Origin: Fragum whitleyi
Taxonomy: Eukaryota; Mollusca; Bivalvia; Cardiida; Cardiidae
Assembly (NCBI GenBank): GCA_948146395.1
Contig: OX411556.1
Coordinates: 29,463,056-29,527,055 of the forward strand
Length of the DNA stretch: 64,000 bases
Direction: 5' to 3'
Part shown: positions 32,671 to 43,400 of the stretch, piece by piece
Position numbering within the stretch: position 1 is the stretch's first letter
Layout: each line of letters starts with the position of its first letter
Program-made: the position numbers and the translations under genes
Notes under the pieces: model-generated
What the model was told of the DNA's origin: nothing
What the model saw: only the letters and a program-made list of their open reading frames with translations
The model's database searches: none

Positions 32671-33459
32671 TTGAACAACACTCGTAGTCGTTCAAATAGT
32701 GGAGAGTCCATCAATAGGAAACCTTTTCAAGACATTTGGGAATGTTTTAAATATAGAGAGATAGGTAATATTGCATCAAATTGTGCTTTAAAGGACATAG
32801 AACCCAAGAAGCTTATCTCAAATGATCAAGATAGGAAAACTGTTTTAAACAAAGTGAAGACAATGTCATGTTTATTCACAAGTCTAACATTCAATCACTT
32901 TTGTTGTAGTGCTTTAATTGACTTCGGTTCAGCTTCAAGTATCTTACCGGCTTACTTAAGAAGGAAGTTAGGCATTGTTTTACACACTCTTTGGCAAGAC
33001 TTGAAAGGGTTTACAACTGCTAATTGTGAAAATTTAGTTGTGTTAGGCAAAGTTATGTTGACCTTTGAAATAAATGAAATTCCATTTCAATTGGAGTTTG
33101 TTGTGGCAGAGATTGATGAACTGCAAGCAATTCTAGGTCAGGATTTCTCAGAGTTAAGTGATGCAAATGTTAGTTTTGGGAAAGCCACTATACAGATTGG
33201 ACGAAATAAGTTCAAGTTACTGCGTTATGATAATGACAAGTCAACTAGAATACGAATAGAAAAATCTGTAATAATTAACCCAAACACAGAAACTACTGTA
33301 AATGCCAAAATTGATGGAATTTTTAGACATCAGGAAGGAATACTTGAACCATACCCGAACCTCTTAAAACGGGGACTTTTAGTAGCTAGGTGTGTTGTTG
33401 ATCCTGATCGGAAGCATATACCTATTACATTCATAAACCTGACTAAAAAAGCGAGTTAA
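32671..33459 (+). pseudogene. nucleocapsid and aspartic protease remnant
   Basis: A 262-codon open stretch. Residues 25-38 are a degenerate CCHC zinc knuckle: C25 and C38 are kept, while Y28 and N33 replace the second Cys and the His. Residues 81-91 form the aspartic protease active-site region, but the triad reads D84-F85-G86 where DTG or DSG is expected. A second protease landmark, ILGQDF, lies near residue 154. Loss of the triad Ser/Thr and two zinc ligands points to an inactive product. Confidence 0.75.
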
Positions 33460-33639
33460 ACTTCACAGTAGATTAGCAATCGGTAATGTTCTAGAGGTTA
33501 ATGATATTAAGCAAGTAGATACTCACACTGTCTTAGAACAAAAGGGGGCAGAGTTGCCTGAACATTTGCAACCATTTGCAACCATTGATTGATCAAGCAT
33601 CTGACACACTTAACACAGAACAGCTAGGGAAGTTAAAGG

Positions 33640-34302
33640 AACTGCTCATGAAATTCCAAGATATTTTTGTTGATGGTTCTGGAAAAAATTCTAACTCTGA
33701 TTTAGTAGGTCATCACATAACTACATAAATGTAGGTGATGCAAAACCAATAAAATACCTGCTAGAAGGGTTTCATTAAGTCAACGCAATGCGATTGAGAC
33801 TGAAATTAAGAAAATTCTCGAACAAGATATCATTGAACCAAGAAAAAGTGCATGGGCGTCTCCAATTGTACTTATTACTCATTCGTTTCGCTTTTGATTT
33901 TCGTAAGGTTAATGCCGTTACAAAAAGGGATGCGTATCCTCTACCTAAGATTAGCGAAGTTCTTGATACTCTTTCAGGTGCAAAATACATTTGTACATTA
34001 GACATGGCAAGTGGCTATTGGCAGGTGAAGACGAATGATAAGGATAAGCATAAAACACATTAAGCTCTCACATAGGATAATACCAATTCTAGGTTATGCC
34101 CTTATGGCTTTGCAATGACCCGACAACCTTTGAAAGGCTTATTGAACTTGTTCTGAAAGGTATGCAATGGACACAATGTCTTTGTTATCTTGATGACATT
34201 ATAGTATTTGGATCATCTTTCGATGAAACTCTCAATAATTTTGCTGAGGTGTTCGATAGATTTAGGCAAGTACATTTGTGTCTGAAACAAAATTTGTCAT
34301 AA
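33640..34302 (+). pseudogene. reverse transcriptase remnant of the Ty3-like element
   Basis: Pieces in successive frames give DFRKVNAVTKRDAYPLPKI and TLDMASGYWQV (about 33893-34027), then, after a stop and frame change, DPTTFERLIELVLKGMQW and the catalytic CYLDDIIVF (about 34181-34210). The YLDD metal-binding motif is intact, but the domain is split by stops near 34063 and 34090 and by an upstream disruption near 33860-33880. Confidence 0.85.
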
Positions 34303-34545
34303 GAATCCTTTTCTTTAACCTAATAACTTGTATCAACTCTATCAAAATCTAATAGGTAATCTCCGAACAGGTAACAAGAAGTTGTCGATGATGTTTTTTT
34401 CTATTGTAAGCCTGATTTTGTCGAATTTATGTCAGCTGTCGAGGATTTCTTGGTTGAAATATAAACTAGTGGACCTTTTTTTCAACCAACCATCATTGCA
34501 TGTACTATCGAATGCTTATCCTACCCATACTTTAGTATCTTGAAT

Positions 34546-34924
34546 ATTTTGTTGACATTATTTTGTAATTGTAAATGTTTCACGGAATTGTTACTGATAA
34601 ACATTGTTCAGAGTTTGTAATTTCTTAAATCATAGCTTTCCATAAAGATGAAACGCATGTAAACGTTTTGAATTTACTTTTCTGTCTGCATTTTTTTTTA
34701 ACTTAAATGACAATATTCTTAAAACATTTGGTGAAATTGGTTTAGTGGAATTTTTTTTTTTAAAAAATTCAAAAGGGAATTTTTTATCCGATCTCTCTTA
34801 CGCGCATTTTTCGGCAAATTACATATTTGTGAACAACTTAGAAGAAGAAAGAGAAGAAACAATTTCGCAAAATTTCAAAATTGAAATTAAAAAGTTTGTG
34901 GGAAAGTTTCGTGAGGAATCTTAA
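34546..34924. other. unassigned sequence
   Basis: Nothing is recognised; any RNase H or integrase remnant is too diverged to see. Confidence 0.3.
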
Positions 34925-35130
34925 ATTGAAGCTGACCACACTCCGCCAGGCCGATATTTATGTGTATTCAAAATTTCTTAACGTCTTTTGAAATGGGTCA
35001 GCCAAGGAACATTCTGCCATGTTTGGTCAAAATCGACATATCGGCTTGGGCGGAGATGTATTTAAAGGAAAGTTTACGCTTACACGCACGGAATGACACG
35101 CGGACAGACGGATACATGACTGACACAAGG
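34925..35130 (+). repeat. fragment of the tandem-repeat element family seen at 58.2 kb
   Basis: It has CCAAGGAACATTCTGCCATG (compare CCAAGGAACATTCTGGCAAA at 58633), an upstream GACCACACTCCGCCAGGCCG, and a downstream ACGCACGGAATGACACGCGG-type end. It is one unit and one terminus. Confidence 0.55.
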
Positions 35131-35856
35131 CTATGAAAATAGTTCGCTGGCATTCAAACAATTGAGCTAAAAAGCAAGAATGAAGAATAAAGAGATGTGT
35201 CCAATGCCGAAAAGGGTCGAACTTATTCCATTGGTACAAGTTCTTAATTTTCCATGACAAATGACTAAGTCTGATGGTAAACATCACTTCTAACATCTGG
35301 CATGTGTGCACATATACGCAGCAAAATATGGAATGCTGTTTCCGTCAATTATACATACTCGAAAAGTAGAAACTAATTTTACAAGATTTCAAAAGTTATC
35401 CTGTACTTATTTTCTCGGTTTGAATTAAGCAACGCTCTTTTACGCCTCTCTTAGTGGTGGCTTTATATAAATAATAGGACTTTTTGTGAAGAAATCTAGA
35501 AATCATGATATCGGTTGATTTCCACTTCAACGAAGATCGAAATGACGAAATTTATGTGACAATTTCCAGGTGAAAATTTTTCGACCTACAATTTAAGTTG
35601 AAATGTTGAAGTTAGTTATGTTTCATATCCACTTTTTTATGTTAACTTACAAATCGAAAAGTCCAAAATTATAGGAAAAGTGTCAGGGGCAGACTCTGAG
35701 TGTAACTTTTTTTGTAAGATGAGTTAAAGTTTATCACAGTATTTACTTCTTTTCGAGCTAAATGGTGGTCGAACAGTAGATGGTGGAAACATGGTCCCAT
35801 TGCTGAGTCAGTCACAAAACGTGTTGCTCACATACTTTCTTATTTCAAGTATGAAG
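35131..35856. other. unassigned sequence
   Basis: The ORF at 35027-35311 (minus) lies partly in the preceding repeat and is not supported. Nothing else is recognised. Confidence 0.3.
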
Positions 35857-36130
35857 ACTCCGTCAAAGTGCAGTTGGTAGTGCGTCGGACTGTCAATCTA
35901 GGGGTCCCGTGTTCGCTCCTCGACGTCGGCATTCATCCTATCCGACTATTAGTCACTCACCGATGGCTTGATAATCGCAGACCAATGTGAGATAGCAGCT
36001 GGAGACTAGGGAAGGATGTAATGTTGGATCTGGTGAGATTAATGCCAAGAATCCATCGTTAGGTGTTCCAGCCGCCGCGATATAACTGAAATATGGTTGA
36101 AAGTGGCGTTAAACTCCAAACAAACAAAAC
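35857..36130 (+). mobile_element. tRNA-derived SINE, copy 4, full length
   Basis: Head: AAGTGCAGTTGGTAGTGCG (degenerate box A), GTCGGACTGTCAATCTAGG (GTC at the anticodon position), GTGTTCGCTCC (degenerate box B). Body: TTGATAATCGCAGACC, GGGAAGGATGTAATG, TCCAGCCGCCGCGATATAAC. End: TTGAAAGTGGCGTTAAACTCC then a CAAA-type tail (AACAAACAAAAC). No separate tRNA gene is called, because the head is always joined to this body. Confidence 0.9.
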
Positions 36131-36286
36131 TATCCGACCACTGCAAAGAGAATTGTAAAACAATTCATTGCTTCAAAGTCATTTTACTTATTTATTTACT
36201 TCCAGTTCATTTGGTTCAAATGGATGAAAAAGTAAAAACGACGGGGGGAAGATACGATGTACTTATCAGCTTAGAATTCCAATTCT

Positions 36287-37941
36287 GGGGCCTCTTTCAA
36301 GAAAAATATCGTACGATTTATCTTATAAATATCGTACGATTATATTTAAGACGGTCGTAAACGGCTTTCACAAAAATATCGTTGAAAATCGCAGACTATA
36401 CGACCTCATAAGATTATCGTAAAGTTGATCTTTCACATCTGCACTTGCTGATCATATGATAAAAACTTCAGCGTTAGTGGGTATATTGTCCGCTTTTTAA
36501 AATACCAAAAAGGGTAAATCAGCAAACTGACCGTAGAAAAGCCATTTACTTGTATATCAATGCATATTAACGAGGTTTATTAAAACATAATTCGTCGAAC
36601 TACACCTTTCTCATCGAAATCTAAATATCTTTGTAATTATAATTATACAAGTACTCATTATTGCATAGTTATTTTAGTTTACACTTTCGATTCCCTTTCC
36701 AATGAAAAAAAAAACGACTGTCGCGCCGAATATGGAGCATTGTAAAAAAGCACATGTCCTAGTTAATGATCATCTGCACTAAGTTTTCGGTGTATGACTT
36801 TATTATCATTATATTTCATTATCATTGTTGTTTGGTTGGTTGCTTGTTTTCTGATGAAGTATTTGCATGTAAAAGAATACAACATTTTTAAAAGGGTAAG
36901 ATGAAAAAATAAAAATGGCTCATCCATTTTCTTGTATGTATTTGTTATGTAATTGTTCAAATCTGTATAGTTCTGTGTCTATATGGAAGGTATTGAAACG
37001 AACTATAGACGGGTGGTATTGAAATGAACTTCAGATGGATATTATATTCAATCGCTTTAATTCAAAATTACCCATTACTCTAACTTCGGTTCTAGTACAG
37101 TGCTCGTTGTCGTATCCGTGTAACTGCAACAGTTAAATTAAGCTTAGACATGTTTCATCTGGCTCAATGTCGCCGTTCAATTATTGTATCTGCTTGATTA
37201 TTTGCTCAGTTCATCTTTGACGAATGGAGAGAGAAAAAAATATCGAGTGCGGCGGTTTTGTTGTTGTTGATGATGATGATGATGTTGTTGTTGTTAATAA
37301 GAAATCCTCCTTTTTATCAAGAATTGTATGGTTTTGACTACAGGCTTTGGAATTCTCCTTTTAGTTTATGTCATACTTGAAGCATGAAACACAGGAATCC
37401 ATATTGCATAATGTGAGAGTATTTTTTTTTAAAGTAAGTAATTTATATATGCGTAAAAATCTATTGATTTGGTATCTCCCACTTTCTGTGTCACAAAGAA
37501 GGGTAAGCAAACGTTTTCAGTGATGATCACAAAAGGGTCGATTCTTACGGTAAATAAACAACTGAATACCACTATGAAAACATTCTGCGACAATCGTACG
37601 ATTATCGCAGGGTAAAATCAAACATCGAAAGGATGGTGTATCTATTGTTTTCAATATATCTCGTTTATTACACTATGTTGTACTTGGAAATTTGGCGTGC
37701 GCATAGCTAAATAATCGTTCTAACATCCACGAGAGCTGGAAAGGAATCCGAAAACATTTAAGGCTCATAGAGACAAAATCGTAAAATTTACGACTGGTCT
37801 GAAGTTGTCGTATATTTTATCGTAGATTTCACGATACGACGCCTTTCTTGAAAGCCAAAAAGTTTCTTGAAAGCCAATTTTTATCGTACGATTGCGATAC
37901 GACCAAATTTCAATCGTAGGACCTTTCTTGAAAGAGGCCCC
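36287..37941. mobile_element. non-autonomous DNA element J, 1655 bp
   Basis: The terminal inverted repeats are a perfect 18-bp GGGGCCTCTTTCAAGAAA. Inside both ends is a cluster of ATCGTACGAT-like motifs; TCGTACGA occurs at about 36309, 36332, 37594 and 37884. TTGGCTTTCAAGAAA is repeated near the right end on the minus strand. No transposase ORF was found; the ORFs inside lack recognisable domains. A target duplication could not be identified. A fragment of the same family is at 55641-55735. Confidence 0.8.
37258..37295 (+). repeat. GTT/GAT trinucleotide tract
   Basis: Runs of TTG, then ATG, then TTG inside element J. Confidence 0.9.
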
Positions 37942-38696
37942 TGATTTATTTGACAAACAAATGTGTGAAATATCATGAATACTGTTAAAAGTGATGTTTT
38001 ACTACGTGCGACTGTATCATAATAGTATAATAGGTTTTCAAATAAAGTAACTTTTTCTATGGTAAATTGGTTTGAAAAATCCACATGTCTATTCTTTTCT
38101 TGAATTGTTCTTTCGTTACCTGACTACTTTTGGAAAAATGTGAAAAAGTAGAAAAATGCGATTCCTACGATGAAAATGGTTTGAAGAGTTAAGCTTACAT
38201 GAATGCCAACGACAACGACATCTACCCCGTCTAAATTAAATCACAAAATTTGAGGCATTAAACACCATTCTTCCTTACAAAGAGGCAAATGGGTTGATCT
38301 TTATTTATTCTTTGGCCTCAATAATACAGTGACTGTATGATAAGTTTATATCAAATTATGTAATATGATCTAATCGTTTTGATCTCGATCACACTGCAAA
38401 ATTAGTTAAGTCTCACAAAACAAGGTCATTTGAAAATTACAAATATTTTAACGTTCAAAAAGGGACTTACATTGAACCAAAGTCACATTTAACCTATAAA
38501 AGTTTGTTTTCGTGTAAATATTTCGTCGCTTGCGTAAAAACGTCAATATGTCCGACGCCCCAAAAAGACGATTAATTATTTCAAAGAATATTGTAGGGAT
38601 ACCATACAGGACAAAATTACTGATACACTCAACCTTGTTCTTTAACGTGCTCGGTATAAAACACCGTCACATCAGGTCTCGGGAATCCCCCCCCCC
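37942..38696. other. unassigned sequence
   Basis: Nothing is recognised. There is a short C run at about 38687-38698. Confidence 0.3.
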
Positions 38697-38789
38697 CATT
38701 TTGTTTATCAGCTTTCGACCAATCAGATAACCTGTTTCAACTCAGCTTTGGGGACTATCTGATTGGTTGAAAGCCGAAACACAAAATGG
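38697..38789. repeat. single long hairpin
   Basis: The arms are CCATTTTGTTTATCAGCTTT then CGACCAATCAGATA, and the inverted TATCTGATTGGTTGAAAGCC then GAAACACAAAATGG, around about 25 bases. It contains ATTGG/CCAAT in both arms. No other copy was seen here. Confidence 0.85.
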
Positions 38790-39254
38790 CCATTGCAGAA
38801 AAGCTTTCCGTCAGGTTTCAAATTGAATATAGTGAAAACGAGTTGAAGTTGTGGTGATATTGGAGTGAAGTGGAGTTGCGCAATCTCGGCCGACTAGATT
38901 TTATGCGTGAATATGGGTAGTTCGGAAATCAAACCTGTGATCTCGAACTCCATAAATTGGAGCTTGTAGTTGGCCAAGGTCAGAAATCGAACCCTTAACC
39001 TTGAATTCTTTCAATTTTGTACATGAATTTTGGTCAGTCTTCAGATCAAACATTTCATCTTGAGGTATGGATTGAAGTATTCTGATTGTGCCTGTTTTCG
39101 TCATTTTTTGAGAAGTGTGTTTAAATAATTAGTTCACTGCGTTGGTCTGATTCAGGTATCTTGTTTCAAATCGATTATTCTATACCGCATGATTAAGCAC
39201 AATCATTGAATTAAAAAAAAAAATTATCAATGCTACGAAAAAACATTAACAACT
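38790..39254. other. unassigned sequence
   Basis: Nothing is recognised. The minus-strand ORF at 38901-39104 has no recognisable domain. Confidence 0.3.
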
Positions 39255-39258
39255 TTAA

Positions 39259-40442
39259 GGCTTGGTCACATTTACGTTAATCAACGTGGTTGGCCTTAGT
39301 TATGCATCAACGTAGTCAGCCGTAAAATTTACGTAAGTCGTGCTTACGCGTAGTGAGTAACGTAGTGCAAACTCGTCAGGTTGACCGTAGTGTCTTGGAT
39401 ATTGTAAAAATTGTTCAGAAGTCTATTCACGGTATGGTACGTTATTTTGTGCCTAATTTGGCCGTACTGTTGATCCCTGCTTATCCGTAAATTAACCGTA
39501 GTAGCACGCTATGATATTGTAAACGCTTGTCCCCGATACAACGATCAACGAAGGTTGAGCTAGCGATTCACTTCTCTTGCAGTACGTGTATCTGATTTTT
39601 GTCCAGGGTTTGGTAGGGAAAAGGTGCGTTGTAAAATTTCGCGGTCACGTTTCACGCTGTAAACATAATCTCGACGTAGTGAAAGAATTTCGAACTACAA
39701 CGTACCCTACCGTAGACTGTGTAGTTTAACCTAGTCGCCCGTGGACTGGACAATCTTCTACCGTATAATCCTACCGTAGTGGCAGCACAAATCTTGGACA
39801 TGTACAAAATCCCAACTGTGATAAAGGATTTTCTATCGTAGTTTGAATGTAGTTCAACGTAGTAAAATCTTGTTGAATTAGAACGTATCGTTTACCCTAG
39901 TTTACCGTACAAACAGTTTAATAAACATCTGTCCAGGTGAATGCTACGACCAAGCAGGGAAACACTTGGGTTGCAGTACGTTCAGAGTACGAATAGAATC
40001 GGTGAAATTGATAAAATCTAATCATGAAGTACACGTGAATTCAATGGTTTGAAACTCGCGTGTTTTTTACAACAAAATGATTATAATACCCGAAGGTAAC
40101 TGATAGAATTGCTAGGTTTTAACTCTGATAATATATTTAAAGATCGTGATTCTTATCTATAGAATTACAAACAAAAGATATCAGGGCTTGGGAAATAAAT
40201 AAATGGCGATTTTCAATTAATTAAAATTAATAAGAAATCTAATCAACCTTTTTAATTTTACGCAGTTCTTCGTAGTTGTTCCTACTCGCACGTACTTCTT
40301 TCTACGAAATCTGTTCGATGGTACCTTTGTTAAATGTACTTTATCTTACTTCAACTCAGTTAATCGTATTAGTGACACGGCTTGCCTATGGTAAAATGAA
40401 GTACGACTTACTACGATAATTGCTGTAAATGTGACCATAGCT
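39259..40442. mobile_element. non-autonomous DNA element K with TTAA flanks
   Basis: The left end is GGCTTGGTCACATTTACG after TTAA (39255-39258). The right end, read inward, is AGCTATGGTCACATTTACAG, followed by TTAA (40443-40446). TTAA duplications are typical of piggyBac and Kolobok superfamilies. The interior carries many CGTAGT-like 6-8-mers in both orientations (for example near 39311, 39351, 39366, 39398, 39675, 39773, 39836 and 39858), as expected of subterminal transposase-binding motifs. No transposase ORF. Confidence 0.75.
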
Positions 40443-40446
40443 TTAA

Positions 40447-43400
40447 ATTCGTAAAAGAACAACTGGTAAATTTTAAGCTAAAAGTTTGGTTTTATACTCT
40501 TGTTTTACGTATTCGCCAGACTTTTCACTAATATGATTTATAAATATAATAAGTGCAACTACGGATTAATTATATGATAACATGTAATTACACCTTCTAT
40601 AATTCAAGGCAATAATTAGTAAGTGCAGCCCTGCGTTCAAAATGAAAGCAGTTCAAAATATACTGAACGCAAAAAGTTTAGTCGCACTTTTCATAACGTC
40701 ACAAAGAAATCAACAAATAAAGATAAACGAATTTACCATTTGAAATATATTTGTCATCCTACTGGCTTTCTTTTTGTCATAAATGTTTAATCTAATTCGC
40801 ATACATACGTCTGAAGTGACGTTCATGTAGATTTTACGTTCTTGCTCGATATCTGAGTTTAACAGAATGACTTAAATTCCTTTTTTGTCTTATTGGATTA
40901 CTGTTATTCCGTGTAAACATTAAACACTTCAATGTATCACACCCTTCGAAAAAGAGCGAACTTTTGACATTAAGTAAATTAAATTGACACTGCATGGACA
41001 TATCGAATAGGGTCTGTGTATGTGGGAGATGATTAAATTGACTTTAGCTTCTGCGCGTAGTGTTTTTATTTTCATATGGTTTATTGCAAATAAATGTTGA
41101 CATGGTATGACCAACTTTACTTTCACAATCTTGTAAAACGACAATAAGATGGATGCTTTCATCACCCCAATTGATTGCAATCGTTGAAAACATCACTGAC
41201 AATCATTTGTGTGTCATTCTTTATTAATGGAAACCAGTTAAAAAGAACCTACCAGTAAACATGTTTAATTAACTCCCCCGTGCGGTCAGTAGAACGTTAG
41301 TGATCGCTTAACCATAAAAGTGCAATAACTCATTTGATCTGGATAAAAAGCAACATAAGAAACCGTTTTTATTTCCTGATTTTCAAAATTCTACAAAATT
41401 GTCACTGATAAAACAATTGTTGCATTTTTTGTGGGTTGGGTGTAAAGATGATGCTGTTGGGTCATCAGAAAGATCTGATACTCTAACAAACTTCTTTTTT
41501 CATTCGACAAGAAACCCACTAATGATGTTGATCGTAAGAAACATTTTAATGTGATACAAATTGGAAGTTACGCCCCTTGCTTTTACTGTGTGACTTTTCC
41601 ATTCTACCGGTCTGTTCAAAATCATGTCGTTACGAGTGGCCTGTTTCGTCTAACATACCAAAATTATTGGATTCTAGAGGGAAATTGGACAGAAATATAA
41701 TTAATGTCAGTTTTTTTTGTGAAATATGGACCCCATCTTGAAATTTATCCCGTAGAAGAGGAAACGACTAAACTTATTGCGCTCAGTATATGTAAAATAA
41801 TTACGTTAGTCCACTTGAAAAGCGGAGTCTCATTTGTAAAAATTCACAAACTTTTTTGAATCTTGGACGTTTGGTGAATTATTGTGTCGTTGTCGAAGAC
41901 ATGTGGCTCGTCAAGCGAAAATACACCACCTTGGGAGTCCGAAAAAAATCTTTATTCACTACACAGAAAGAGCATACTATCCATATTGAAAACCTTAAAA
42001 GATTAATATTTGTGACCTTGTGTGAAAAGGGATCATCTAGCAAATTCAAAACGTGTCAATACTAGTCAGTCTGTGCGTGCTTGCCGACTGACTTGGATAT
42101 ATACCTTAAGTTTTCTACATATTTTCGGAATTTAGAATGACCATTCTATCCTCAAATTTTATCATTATTGAAAGTCGCCTTCTGGTTGATATCGGGTTAA
42201 CTCCTATGTGTTTTTTTACGAATCGTTGCGGATTGTCACACTTTTGTAACTCGTAGACATTCCTAAGCATCTATGAGTATTCTTAAGGTAGTCTGACACC
42301 ATTTTGCATTTGTTCCAATCTTTATATAACAAATATATTTCGAAGATTGTACCTTTCCGAAAACGTGACCAAAAATTCAGCATAGCTTTCCATGTATTTT
42401 TCGGAGAAAAGGGGATTTTTTGAAAATACCATTTTTTCCTGCAAAATGCCAAGAAAAGGGAGATAAGAAGCTGAATGCTACCGTTCAATGTTAGTAGGTT
42501 GGTACGCATGATTCATTGAATACAAGTAATTGTTAAATTTTTGATAAGTAACACTTACAAGACGAAAATGCAGGAAATAACGTTCTCGAAAAAATACTCC
42601 TTTTTTCTCAGAAATCTAATTTTTATTTTCAAATCAACACAAAACATAATCCTACTTTAAATATGGTTGAAATAATGAGATAGAAAATTAGTTAAAAAGT
42701 AGTAGAATTAGAAAAGGTGAGATAAAGTAGGTGTATCCAGGCATTTTCGGCCATTTTGCTTTCCTTGAAACCGCAAACCGTTCAAATTCAGGCGCTAACC
42801 TATTTTCGTTTTCTATAAATAAATATTCATATGACAAGAGATTATTTTTTGCTGTCATACAAAACATGTACCTCATTGATATTTGTATCAATGATATTTA
42901 AGTTTTAAATACTGATAATCCAGGCACGTAGGAGGCCATTTAGGGTAATGGATGGGTTGGATGAAGACTCGTTCCTTTTCGGCTCTTCTTTCCTTACAAG
43001 ACAAAATAAAAGTTCGATTTCAACATGTGTGATAATTACTGAGATGGAAGGATGCTTCTACTTCTTCTTTACTTTTTCAAATGAAACCACATATGCAAGA
43101 AAAATATTTATAATCAGACCGTCATTCATCATGTATATCAGTCACCATGTGATGCATTTCAGGCAACAATTTGTAAGCGTCCATGTCATATTCAATATCT
43201 AAGTCCCATTTGTTGAATCGTCTAGAAAAAAATGAATCAAATGACCGAAAAAACAAAAAACAAAAAAGGAGTTGAAAGATAAGGCAATGGCAGAGAAAAG
43301 TCAGGTTATAACATTAAAAGAAAAGGAAACATTGCTTGCAAAAAGAGTTTTCTCACTTTCGAACAAAATATCCCAATTTTTCAAAACGTTGGTTATGAAA

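Larger units (their letters stand above)
31950..34545 (+). mobile_element. decayed Ty3/gypsy-like LTR retrotransposon
   Basis: Pieces of gag, nucleocapsid, protease and reverse transcriptase occur in the expected order on one strand, in different frames and broken by stops. No RNase H or integrase was recognised before the similarity fades near 34300-34545. No LTR pair was found. The degree of decay says it cannot make functional products. Domain assignment rests on motif reading. Confidence 0.75.

Noticed and set aside
35857..35930. Possible tRNA gene (box A and box B-like sequence)
   Set aside because: The same head is joined to a conserved non-tRNA body in other copies and the anticodon stem is decayed, so it is a SINE head.
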